The notes under the pieces were generated by a model that did no database searches, had not been told where the DNA came from, and worked only from the letters and a program-made list of their open reading frames with translations. A stretch of DNA of 64,000 bases from Iphinoe sp. HA4291-MV1 (GTDB lineage Bacteria; Cyanobacteriota; Cyanobacteriia; Cyanobacteriales; Nostocaceae). The DNA lies in assembly GCA_019359415.1 (NCBI GenBank), contig JAHHHH010000033.1:1-64000 (forward strand). Direction: 5' to 3'. Both the position numbers and the translations under genes were made by a program. Position 1 is the first letter of the stretch; the number at the start of each line of letters is the position of its first letter. Below, one piece after another: positions 38,725 through 49,300 of the stretch.

Positions 38725-38985
38725 GCTTCCGAAGCGATCTGTCTGCTTTCTACCCAACTCCTTATCCCTGGCAAGGCAATACGGTTCAGTTAAAGGGGAA
38801 AGGTTTTGAATATATCCCTTACCCCATTGGTGACAGGTTAAGGCTACAGTGCATTTGTCAATATATCTAACGACTGGAAATCATGCCAAAAACACACCAA
38901 AAACAACACAAGAATACTAATTACAACTAATTCTCAACTATTGTGACCTCTGCGTAACCGGGAATCAATTTTGGGCATTTGAGCG

Positions 38986-39385
38986 TCAGAACTCTCGGTA
39001 TTTCAACTTCTCCTGCGCGATGGGCTTCGCCCCGCCGTAGGCGATCGCATCACGTAGAAATTCTTTAGACAGCCCCGTAAGTGCCTGTGCTTCAGCAAGT
39101 GTTAACAGTAGCTTATCGGCTATTGGTACATTGGGCTGATTCTCGGTTCTACCCAACAAAGCTTCAACGATTGATGCCAGCTTATCGATAACACTAATCT
39201 CGCCAAATTCCGCAATCTCGCCAGAGTAAAGCACTGGTTTATCCGTTTCTGGCTGTTGTTCTGTCGCAATTTGGCGAGATTCTATAGCTGGTTTGTAACT
39301 GGGTTGGTTCAGTTCTGCCTTAAACGTTTCCAGTTCTGCCTGGTCAAAATTAGCCGTCGGGCGAGTTTTCCCTTTCTCTAGCTTT
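38986..39385 (-). pseudogene. Broken copy of the double-HTH gene
   Basis: The reading frame from about 39385 to 38986 matches the linker and second HTH of the gene at 36138-36680. The first HTH is missing and the C-terminus shifts frame after 'QEKLKYREF'. A 24-bp in-frame insertion (near 39019-39042) adds YGGAKP-type residues. The two copies are direct repeats about 2.8 kb apart, and the peptide/TetR/GNAT segment lies between them. Confidence 0.7.
39019..39042. repeat. Small dispersed repeat inserted in the broken HTH gene
   Basis: Compared with the intact paralogue, 24 bp have been added (GGGCTTCGCCCCGCCGTAGG with a duplicated GCGAT). The insert folds on itself and ends at a HIP1 site. It matches the style of the very short mobile repeats known from Nostoc genomes. 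Confidence 0.6.
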
Positions 39386-39535
39386 AGGCTATCTCTGGTA
39401 ACTATATCGAATAATTTTTAAAACCTTTAATAATAGCATATTTAAAGTCCTACTGTCAGTGGACAGTTTATTATAAATAGCTAAAAAAGATTACCTGATA
39501 GCTGGAAACTTTCTCAAACAACGGTAGGTCAACAA

Positions 39536-40141
39536 ATGCAAGTATTCAATCAACAAAAACTAGGTTTCGTTGAATCTATGAGCATTAAGATAAATGGTCA
39601 TGGTCAAGCAAAAATACTCACTGATAGTGAGATTATGCAGATTTTCATCTATACACCACAACCGTATAAAACAGTATACGCTTTATGCCTTTACACAGGC
39701 TGTCGGATATCAGAAGCGCTATCACTCAAGAAGAAAGATGTTACTGATTCCGTAGTGATGTTCCCTAAAGGTATTACTAAAGGTCATATCGCTACTAGGA
39801 CAGTAGATATTACCCAAGAGCTAAGACTGTTTCTGGACTGCTACACCCCATCAAGAGATTCTGTGTGGTTGTTCCCAGGTAAACGTGGGGTAAGTGACAC
39901 AATCGACCGCACAACAGCCCATAAGGTCTTAAAAGATATCTCTACAAAACACGGAATTATCGGCGTTAGCACTCACAGTTTTAGAAGGACGGCATTAACC
40001 CGGATGAGCAATCGCGGTATACCGCTACGTCATATACAAGAGATATCCGGTCACAGGTCATTAACTGAACTCCAAAAGTATCTAGGTGTAACTGATGAGG
40101 ACAAACTAAAAGCTGTGAAACAACTTAGTTTTTTAGGATAA
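39536..40141 (+). CDS. Tyrosine recombinase / integrase
   Basis: This 201-residue protein has the full catalytic set: Arg in 'YTGCRISEALSL', Lys in 'FPKGITKGHI', His-Arg in 'STHSFRRTALTRM', His in 'ISGHRSLTELQ', and the Tyr nucleophile in 'KYLGV'. The N-terminal core-binding domain is very short, so it is a compact integrase like those of small cyanobacterial elements. It is the only integrase in the window and may have moved the 36-39 kb segment or the whole phage region. No attachment site could be identified. Confidence 0.8.
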   Translation: MQVFNQQKLGFVESMSIKINGHGQAKILTDSEIMQIFIYTPQPYKTVYALCLYTGCRISEALSLKKKDVTDSVVMFPKGITKGHIATRTVDITQELRLFLDCYTPSRDSVWLFPGKRGVSDTIDRTTAHKVLKDISTKHGIIGVSTHSFRRTALTRMSNRGIPLRHIQEISGHRSLTELQKYLGVTDEDKLKAVKQLSFLG

Positions 40142-40155
40142 AGGAGTAATTAACG

Positions 40156-40230
40156 ATGGAATTTCATTGGGTAGAATTTCAATATAAAGACAGACCAAGA
40201 GTTAAAGGTGTTTATGGAATAATGCTATAG
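40156..40230 (+). CDS. Very short ORF after the integrase, 24 residues
   Basis: A strong Shine-Dalgarno (AGGAG) precedes the ATG at 40156. The peptide 'MEFHWVEFQYKDRPRVKGVY' ends after 24 codons, close to dispersed repeats, so it is probably the start of a gene truncated by insertion. Confidence 0.35.
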   Translation: MEFHWVEFQYKDRPRVKGVYGIML

Positions 40231-40269
40231 CAATCCTAAATCATTTGTAAAATTCTCTCTTCTCTCTTT

Positions 40270-40348
40270 TCTTGGCGCTCTTCTCCTGGCGGAGACGCTG
40301 CGCGTTCGCCTCTGGCGTCGCCCTTTGGGCGAAGGCGTCTTGGCGGTT
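40270..40348. repeat. Cluster of small palindromic dispersed repeats
   Basis: Short GC-rich palindromes such as GTCGCCCTTTGGGCGAAGGC and GGAGACGCTGCGCG lie together. They separate the truncated ORF at 40156 from the transposase remnant at 40381. Confidence 0.55.
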
Positions 40349-40380
40349 GATAATTTTTACAACTCAAATAGGACTGCTAT

Positions 40381-41183
40381 AAAACTCAGATACAAGTAGT
40401 TATTAGCTGGCTCAAACAGAAAAACTACTGGCATCTAGAGGAACTAAAAGAGTACATAGAAGATAATTTTAATGTAGTTTTTGAATCAAATCAAAGCTAT
40501 TATGAGTTGTTTAAGCAGGCGAGTATCAGTTGGAAGAAAACACAGAAAAAGAATCCCCGTAAAGACCCAGATTTAGTCGCTAAAAAAAACTCGAAATCAC
40601 AGCATGGCTTAGAGCACATCAAAGTGAGATAGTATCGGGCCAGCTTGTTGTGTTTTTTGAGGATGAATGCCACCTTTTATGGGGAGATATTTGTGGGTAT
40701 ATTTGGGGTAATACAAAAGAAAGAATTGAAGTTCCTGTAATTAATGAAAGACAAAGACAAACGTACTTTGGTGCTCTCAACTATTATACGCAAGAATTTT
40801 TAGTTAAACCCTACAATAAAGGTAACTCTACAAACGCGCTCGCGTTTGTAAAATATTTAATTTCTCAGTACCCAAAAAGCCGTATTGCTTTGATTTGGGA
40901 TGGAGCAAGCTATCATCGGTCGGCAGAATTTAAAACTTATTTAGAGACTGTTAATCAAGGATTAAGTGAAGACGAATGGAAAGTGAGTTGTATGAGATTT
41001 GCGCCTAATGACCCGACCCAAAATCCTGTAGAGGACATTTGGTTATGCGCTAAAAAGTTTGTCAGAAAATTTTACCACTTGTGCAAATCCTTTTCTGATG
41101 TCAAGAGATTATTTGAACTCGTTACTCATCATCAAGTTTTTGACTTTCCGAAGATATTTATGTATGGTTCATGTTTTTTATAA
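40381..41183 (+). pseudogene. IS630-family transposase, N-terminally truncated, with a frame change
   Basis: The first frame (40381-40632) encodes 'WLKQKNYWHLEELKEYIEDN' and related residues. The second (to 41183) holds the DDE residues in 'FFEDECHL', 'LIWDGASYH' and 'NDPTQNPVEDIWL'. The frames meet at an A8 run (40582-40589) that would allow a -1 slip. The N-terminal HTH region is missing, so the copy is dead unless the rest lies elsewhere. Confidence 0.75.
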
Positions 41184-41263
41184 CTCCTGCATGGATTACT
41201 ATAATTTGTTACCCGACAACGACTTTTGAGATAAACTGACAGCCGTTTCTTTTATTCTTCTCT

Positions 41264-41350
41264 ACCAGTTGTAGCGTAGCGGTGACTGAGCGCCTCGAAG
41301 GATTTAGGGGATTAGAATAAATTAAAAAGGCGCTCGGTCAACAACTGGTT
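41264..41350. repeat. Inverted repeat in the gap after the IS630 remnant
   Basis: CCAGTTGT (about 41265) and TGACTGAGCGCC (about 41283) recur inverted as GGCGCTCGGTCA and ACAACTGG (41329-41347), with a 10-bp insertion in the left arm. The gap 41184-41566 holds no gene. A second hairpin-prone stretch (AAGCCCCGCCCTTTAGGGC, about 41455-41473) looks like an IS200/IS605-type end. Confidence 0.45.
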
Positions 41351-41566
41351 ACAGTATCATACCAGTTAATGACCCTCCCATCTTTCACGCCTATCTTTCA
41401 CTCTTGCCTTAAACGTAGTCAATTAAGACTTAAGCTGGTCATATGGGCTTTTTCAAGCCCCGCCCTTTAGGGCTGGGGTTTATGACCTAATTTGTACTAT
41501 GAACCAATTTAAACCTTTTTTCTCCTCTGGATAATTTCAGTTATTTACTACTTGCTTATTTCGGAA

Positions 41567-41930
41567 AGTGACAGAAGAGGGATACGTCCAAAACTCGCGT
41601 GTCGTTGGGGCGGATGAAACAAGCTTTGCTCAGGGGAACGTTGATGGATGCAATCACAAAAACAGTTAAGGTTGGCTCTGGGTAGCGGTTACGCCATTAG
41701 TGACATTTTTTCAGATTGCGCTTTCCCGTTGTTCCGATGCTGCCCGTAATCTCCTGGGTGAGGACTTTCAGGGGATTTTAAATTCCGACCGATATGCAGC
41801 ATACAACTGGAGTAATCGACCACGGGGCGATCGCATCATTCATACTTTGATTCAGCAACGCCATTATTCGGATCAGAAGTACCCAGAGATTGATAACCTG
41901 CAACTTGGGTTATTAGCAACAGCACAATGA
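41567..41930 (+). pseudogene. IS66-family transposase remnant
   Basis: The frame carries 'VGADETSF', then stops and shifts. It resumes with 'VTPLVTFFQIALSRCSDAAR' and 'LLGEDFQGILNSDRYAAYNW', which match the IS66 catalytic core. Stops and missing ends show that it is decayed. Confidence 0.65.
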
Positions 41931-41934
41931 AAAA

Positions 41935-43212
41935 CTAAACGCTAATAACTTCTCTGCAAATAAGCTCCTCTATTACTGGTAAGATTTTCACTTGTCCCTC
42001 ATCCATATTTAACTTCCAACGCTGGCTGAGCTTATCAATTATTCCAGAGCAAGTTGTTTCACCATCACATAATTCCAAAATTGATTCAGAAATTATGTCT
42101 TTGTTACTTATAACACCACTATCCAGATTTTCTAATACATTTGATTTGTTGAATTTCCCAAATGAAGGAGTTTCTGCAAGTTGTGGTTTTTTCGGAAGTA
42201 AGCTCGATAGTCTTGAGGTAATCAATTCTGCAAGTGCACATTTACGACATGGCTCGGGAACAATACCACCACGAACTTGTTCTCTCATCTTACTACGATT
42301 CTGAAGAATTTCATCTATACTATTTTCTCCTATTTTTCCTAAAGCATTTTTTTCGTCTTTAATACTACAACAAGGTGTAATAACTCCATTACGATCCACA
42401 TACAAAGCCCCATCTAGCCAAGGACAGCTTCGGAAATCCGTTCTAAAAGCCGTATTTGCAGCTTTATTTGCTTTTTCCTCCAGAAAAGGTAGAAATTCCG
42501 CATTAGAGACAAGTTCTTCGTAGAAGTGTTTAATGTTACTTTTAAAACCCTTATAAAACTGTAAAAATTCTGCATACTTAAGTAAGAAAAGAGCTTGATC
42601 TTCTTTTGAAACAAATTCTTGAGACATAGCTTCACCGTAAATTCGAGTATAAGATTCCATTAGGTTAAGAGGTTGAACAGACATTTTTCCATCCATTCCC
42701 AACTGCTTATAAAGATCTACGATTAAGGGAAACATCTCTTTTGTTCGATTGAGAACTGTAACAGCAAAGCCAACAGCAGGGTATTTTTGTCCACGATCAT
42801 TACGAGCTTTGAGTAGAGCTTTAATGCCATCAATAACTTTCTCTAATTTTCCCCCACGAATTTCATAAAAATCTTTTGGTTTTGGTGACTCTATCGAGAT
42901 TTGAAGAGCTTCAATACCGCATTCCAAAATTTTGTCAATGCGTTGACTGGTAAACATACTGCCATTTGTAATCATCGATATTCTTATTCCTCGACTTTGA
43001 GCTAGCTTAGCCATGTCAAAGAATTGAGGATGTAGTAAAGGTTCTCCTTCACCTTGAAGTTCAATATGCTGTAGTTCGGGGAATTCATTAATAATTTTCT
43101 CAAAAGTTTCAAAACTAATATCTGACTGCTCCATATAACGACCGCAGCAGAATTTACAAGTAAAGTTGCAGCGAGTAGTAGGCTCAATTTGAAGAAACTT
43201 AACTGAATTCAT
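41935..43212 (-). CDS. Radical SAM/SPASM protein with C-terminal PqqD-like domain
   Basis: This 425-residue protein begins with the radical SAM cluster motif CNFTCKFC (residues 15-22) and 'ELQGEGEPLLHP'. A SPASM region follows ('CPWLDGALYVDRNGVITPCC', then 'CRKCAL') that can bind extra Fe-S clusters. The last 65 residues ('SNKDIISESILELCDGETTC' and following) resemble PqqD, the recognition domain of RiPP maturases. It has GAGGA 6 nt before the ATG and follows the NRPS gene and a 35-residue ORF on the same strand. It may modify a peptide or the PKS/NRPS product. Confidence 0.75.
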   Translation of the reverse strand: MNSVKFLQIEPTTRCNFTCKFCCGRYMEQSDISFETFEKIINEFPELQHIELQGEGEPLLHPQFFDMAKLAQSRGIRISMITNGSMFTSQRIDKILECGIEALQISIESPKPKDFYEIRGGKLEKVIDGIKALLKARNDRGQKYPAVGFAVTVLNRTKEMFPLIVDLYKQLGMDGKMSVQPLNLMESYTRIYGEAMSQEFVSKEDQALFLLKYAEFLQFYKGFKSNIKHFYEELVSNAEFLPFLEEKANKAANTAFRTDFRSCPWLDGALYVDRNGVITPCCSIKDEKNALGKIGENSIDEILQNRSKMREQVRGGIVPEPCRKCALAELITSRLSSLLPKKPQLAETPSFGKFNKSNVLENLDSGVISNKDIISESILELCDGETTCSGIIDKLSQRWKLNMDEGQVKILPVIEELICREVISV

Positions 43213-43227
43213 TGCTATTCCTCGTCT

Positions 43228-43335
43228 TTAATTACAAAAATTTTCTTTTTCTGAGAAGCTGTATAGCCTTCCTATTTGATTTGTGAGGATTGCGAGACCT
43301 AAGTACAGAATTTTATAAATTGGATGTTGCGCCAT
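43228..43335 (-). CDS. Small ORF between NRPS and radical SAM genes, 35 residues
   Basis: The ORF starts 11 nt past the NRPS stop, has GAGG about 8 nt before the ATG, and ends 15 nt before the radical SAM start. The peptide 'MAQHPIYKILYLGLAILTNQ' continues 'IGRLYSFSEKENFCN'. Its position directly upstream of a PqqD-fused radical SAM enzyme is where a precursor peptide is expected. The sequence matches no precursor family I know, so chance remains possible. Confidence 0.4.
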   Translation of the reverse strand: MAQHPIYKILYLGLAILTNQIGRLYSFSEKENFCN

Positions 43336-43345
43336 GTGTGATTCC

Positions 43346-46300
43346 TCAATCATCTACCTGTGACCGTTCAATGCACATTGTTAGTTGTTGTGCTAAAACC
43401 TGAACGTGAGGTTCACTGAGCATTGTGATATGGTCACCTGGAACAAGGTGGATATCCACAGGTTGAGCAGAAAACTTGTCCCAGTCCAATCTTAGTTCAT
43501 CTAAAATCTCAGAGTAGGCATTACTCACAGCATCCATCTCGCTAGCCTTGAAAAACGTAACCCGAGCGGGATAAATTGCCTGTGGCATATAAACAGAAGC
43601 AGATTGATAGTTAGTTTTGAAGACTTGCATCATACGTCGAAGTTGCTTGATGCCAACATCGGCAGGCAGTAGATTCATCATTTGCAACCGCTGTTTGAAG
43701 TAGTTCAGTTGCTCGTCTGGAGCAAGAACTTTGAGAGCTTCTTCGGATACGTTTAAGCTTTTTCCGTAAATGTTTTCAAATACGCTAGTGATCGTGTTCA
43801 GCCATGCAGCATCATCGCCATCAAAATCGAGTTTATTTGTTTTGTAACCAGGTACACTAGAGTCTAAAAGGGCTAGTAGAGCCACCTCATATCCCTGCTG
43901 ATGTAACTGGGTCGCCATCTCAAAAGCTACCATACCACCAAAGGAATAACCGCCCAAAAGGTACGGTCCAGAGGTTTGAATGGACTGTATTGCTTCAATG
44001 TAATAAGCTGCCATATCCTCGATTCGTGTGTGCGGCTTTGATTCCCCATCAAGACTGAGTGGTTCCAATCCATAAAATGGTTGCTCTTTACCTAAATGAT
44101 GTGCCAGATTGTGTAAAATGGTAGTATTGTCATAAGATCCAGGCACGCAGAAGAAAGGTCGCTTAGAACCATTAGGCTGAATAGGTACAAGGGGGGACTG
44201 ATTTAAAAAACTGGACTGCTGGCGTAAAATACTAGCCAAATGTTCAATAGTCGCTTTTTGGAAGATAGTAGATAGTGCAATTTCCTTGCCAAAGGACTTC
44301 TGAATTTGAGCTATTAAGCGCACAGCCAAAACGGAATGACCACCAAGGCTAAAGAAGTTGTCTGTAATTCCAATAGGGCGGATTTCTAAGAGTTCTTCCC
44401 ATATTTGAGCCAGTTGAGATTCTAAAGGATCACGGGGTGCCACAAAGTCTTTTTTCCGCTTTGAAGATGCCCAATTTGGTACTGGAAGTTCGCGGTAGTC
44501 TATGTTTCCATCAGCAGTCACCGGCATTTCTTGGAGCTGCAGAAACTGACAATTGCTCTGCGTTTGGAAGCGATCGCAAACTACTAGCTCCTGTAGTTTA
44601 GTAATGGGTGTTTGCTCAGCTTTAGTGGTATAATATGCCAGCAATTCTTGTGTTTGATAAGATGTCGTCTCCGTGTATTCTTGGATATGCTGATTGCTGC
44701 CATCTAACCCTACAAACAGTTGTGCCTGATTGTGGTATAGAGCTGCAAGCAACGAATACAGTCCCTGCTCAATTGTTATAGTATGATAACCGAGAGCACG
44801 AAAAAGCTCTTTGTCTTTGATACTGCGGCTCATACCCACTTCGTCCCACATACTCCACGCAAAGCAGTAGCTGCGTAACGGGTTTTGATATCGTTGATAG
44901 TAGGAAAAACAGTCTAAAAAACTGTTAGCAGCAGCATAAGCACCCACAGTAGCACTTGCAAAAAAGCCGTTCACCGAAGAGAAGGAGATGAAGATGCTAT
45001 TTGGTCGTTCTTTAACGAGTTGGTGTAGCGCCCATGTCCCTAACAACTTGGGACGAAGCGTTGCTGCAAATTTGTCCTGGGTTTCTTCTTGCAGCAAGCA
45101 CTCATGAAAAATACCTGCAAGATGAATCACCCCATCTAATTCAGATTTCCAGTGAGATTTTGCTTGCTCAACCACTTGTTGCAGCTGGGCAAAATCACAG
45201 ACATCAACAGCCTGATAAAGAATTTCTCCTCCAAGCTGCTCCAACACTAGAAGAGTTTTGATGCTTTGAGATATGGTATCATCAGCCTTTTCTAAATGAG
45301 CCTCCCACGCATTTCTCTGTGGTAAAGAAGTTCTACTCACTAACAACAGCCGAACTTGATAATGTGTGAGCAGATACTTGGCAATCTCGACACCAATGCC
45401 TCCTAGCCCTCCAGTTACCAGATACATCCCGCCGTGCTTTAAGGGAATCTCCTGCTTTTTCTCTTGAGTGAGGTTAACTTTACTCAGGCGAGGAATCAAA
45501 CGCTGTCCATTGCGATAAGCAACTTCTTTGTCGCTTTGCATCACTCGAATCTCTTGGAAAATACGAGTTGCATTCACCTCAACCTGATCTACAGGTAAAT
45601 CGACATGACAGCATTTCAAAGCGGGCATTTCCTGGGAAATTGTTTTCATTAAGCCCAAAATAGGCGTTTTTTCGTAGGCTATTTTATCAGATGGGGAGGT
45701 AGGTTGTGTATGACTAGCAATGACATATAATTGGGCTTGAGTATGACTTTGAACTTGAGCCAGAGCTTGAGCCAAGAAAAGTAAGCTGTAAGTCCCTTGA
45801 TACTGGGCTTGTTCTAGTCCATCTAGGCTAGATATCTCTCCAGCATAGTCATTGTAAGTCCACAGGTGCAAAATTAAATCAATTTGAAAGCCATCTTTTG
45901 AGAGCGATTCCAGCAGTTGCAGATAGTGCTTGGGTTCATTAGGATTAATGCGGTAGTCGTTGGAGGTGAGTTTAGCAAAGTCTGCTCCTGCTTGGACACG
46001 TACACAGCCACGATTGAACTGACTTAGTTCTGTACACAGGTACGTACCTAAGCCCAATGAATCGAGAAACACCAAAGATTTACCGACTATTAACTGACGA
46101 TTCAAAGACATCACTTCTTTCGGACGCCAGATCTTGCGGTAGAACCAATCTGGCAAGGTGTTGGCGTTCTGTAATTGAATGTCGATTTCCTTGAGAATTT
46201 CTTGAAACTGACCCGCCTCCAACAATTTTTTGAGTTGTGTACGCTGAATTTTGCCACTGGTTGTTTTGGGAAAATCCTGTTTGGCGATAGGAACAACGTA

Positions 46301-49300
46301 AGTAGGACTAATACCCAGGTTGGAAACTATCTTAGCTTGGATTGCTTTAATCAACTTAATTTTTTCTTCTAGACCTTCAACCACTGGTGTAAAAAATATG
46401 ACGAGTCCTTCTGTGCCAGTGCTAGGATTATCAACTGCACAAGCTCCTACATAAGTCGATTCTACACCATCGATTCCATTGACTACATCCTCAATTTCAT
46501 AACAGTAATAGTTAGTGCCATTGATAATAATCATTTCTTTTTGGCGACCAGTCAGTGTTAGGCGACCGTTGAGGATAAACCCTAAATCTCCGGTATCAAA
46601 CCAACCATCCCCAACAAAAGCCTTTTGGTTGGCGATCGCATTATTCAGGTAACCTGGCGTAACGACGTCACCTTTGATTTGAAGGTGACCAATCACCCCT
46701 TCACTTAGCAATTGATTATTCTCGTCAACAATGCGTATCTGCGTTCCTGGTACAGGAGCACCCAAATCAATGAAACTAATTGTTGTAGTTGTGGCATCTT
46801 TCTGTTGTGCTGCTTCTAAACGCCCACCCAAAGAATCTTTGCGAAAACGATGCCAACCTGATTTTAAATTAAAGCTATTGTTATAAGTCATGCAGGTACA
46901 GACTTCTGCCATACCAAAGGCTGGTTGCATTGCGTTAGTCCGCACTTTAAAGGGTGTCACTTGTTGCAAGAAGTCTCGCACAACTGGTAAAGTGACTTGC
47001 TCTCCTGCATTCATGAAAAACTTAATTGAGGAGAGATTCCAAACTCTGTCTTGCACTTTAGAGAGGCGATCGCTCACCAACTTGTAACCAAAATTTGGTG
47101 ACCAAGTATGAGTCACTTGGTAGGTTTCAATTAAATCTAACCACTTGAGAGGATCTGCCAAAATCAAATTCGTTTTCACTTGAATTTGCTGGCATCCCAA
47201 ATAGATATCTTTTAAATGAAATGTTAACAAAGGTACAACGTGATCAACTGGCAGCCAATTCAAGGATATATCTGACGAGCTATAATCATTAAATTGCTGT
47301 GAAGCGTGAATGTGGCACATAATACCCTGATGCGTTTCCTGAATGCATTTTGGTACACCAGTACTACCAGAAGTTAATTGCAAGAAAACAATATCATGAG
47401 GATGACTAGGATGAATATATTCAGATGGGGGATAAATACGTAGTTGATCAATCGAGAAAACTTTCAGATCTGTTATCGGCAAGAATTTGCCAAGACCAGA
47501 GAGTGGAGAAATCAAATGGCCGCTTGCCAGAATGCATGGCTGATCCAGTAAATGCCAGGTTTTGTATAGTTTATTAACAATTCCATTGGTTTCCTCATAG
47601 GAGGAAGCGACTGCAACAGTTACGGGTATTATGCCACCGAGAATACAAGCCCATAAAATTGGAAAGTAATCTCTCAGGTTTTCTATCTGCAATATCACCT
47701 TGTCATAAGGTTTCAGCCCCATTTGATACAAGCCGTTTAAGATACATTTTGCTTCTTCTAGTAAAGAGGCATAGGTCTGTATAATAACTGAACTATCAGG
47801 TTGAACATGAATTAAACCTTTATCCGGATATTTAGCCGCAGTACATAGCAAAGCTTCAGTTAAGGTTTTCGGTGCATGTTCATCTCTTACCAATGGTCCG
47901 CCATCACTGAGAGCCATAGCTTGCGGTTTTGCTTGTGCTACATTTGGAACCTCCAATAAAAAAGCATCTGTTGACACTCCAAAAGGTTGTATGAGAGTTG
48001 TTTGCCACTTAGGAACAAGTGTTGACAGATGTAATGCAGGCAAGTTTTCTACTTGAGCTTGAACTGTAACAACAAATTGGTCAATTTCTGATATTGTTTG
48101 GATCTGTTTTTCCCAACGCTGCACCAAATCCGAGTCAATCACTTCTGTCCGGGTCAGGGCTTGTTCATCTACTTGTCCTGTAGCTGTGAGTGGTAAACTA
48201 GTTAGCAGCACAAAAGTACATAAGTGCGAATTAGGAGGCAAAACGACTTGCAGATGAGATTGCAGCTGTTCTGGTGAAAAAGGCCCTGCCGGAACCACAT
48301 AAGCCACCAACTCTTGCTTAAAGGTTTCCGTACTCCTCGCTAGTACTACACAGTCTTTGACAGAGGTATTCTGCAATATTGTTGCTTCCACCTCATTTAA
48401 GTCAATGCGGAAACCACTAATCCAAACTTGGCGATCGCTAATACCCAAAATCTCAAGCTTGCCATCATTGAGACGACGACCCAAGTAACCTGTTCTGAGT
48501 AGCTGCTTATGAGGGACTTCAGAGAAAGGGTTATCGACAAAGCGCTGGGCTGTCTCTTCTGGATGGTGGAGATAACCACGGAATAGCCCCTTTCCGGCAA
48601 CATAAATTTCACCAGTTACCCCTATGGGAACTAGTTGCATATACTTATCTAACACATACATCGACAGGTTATTGTTAAGGTGGCTAACCAACAATTCGTC
48701 CAAGGTATTCCTATACCTGTAGACTTGTGCAGCCAACTCTGTGCCGGCTTCGGGAAGACCATAGAGATTGTATAACTCACAGCTCAAATGTTGGAATAAC
48801 GCGTCGAGCACCGTATTGTGCAGTGGTTCTGTGCTGCACAACACACAACGTAGTAAACTCAGTGAAGCTACTGTATTTTCTGATAAATCTTTAAAAAGAG
48901 TATACAGCACAGAAGGCACAAAGTGGATAACGCTGACTTTTTGTTCAGCAATGACACGCTGCAAATACTTGGAGCTATATTCACCTTGCGGCAACGCAAT
49001 CACTAAACGCCCCCCATGAACCAAGGGCCAAAAGATTTCCCAGACTGCTGTATCCTGAGTTAAGGGGGCTTTGTGCAACACTGCATCAGACTTAGACAGG
49101 GCAAAAGTCTTTTGTAGCCAATCCAGACGCCCAGCAACCCCACGATGCTCAACTAGAACCCCACGCCTTGATGAGTAAAGAATGTAAGCAAGGTTTTCAG
49201 GTGTTGCTTTGCTTGTCAGGTTCTCATCACTCTGTTGTGCAATGACCTCCCCTGATGAGTCCAAGCACAGCACTTGCGCCTGGTGCTTTGGAAGACGCTC

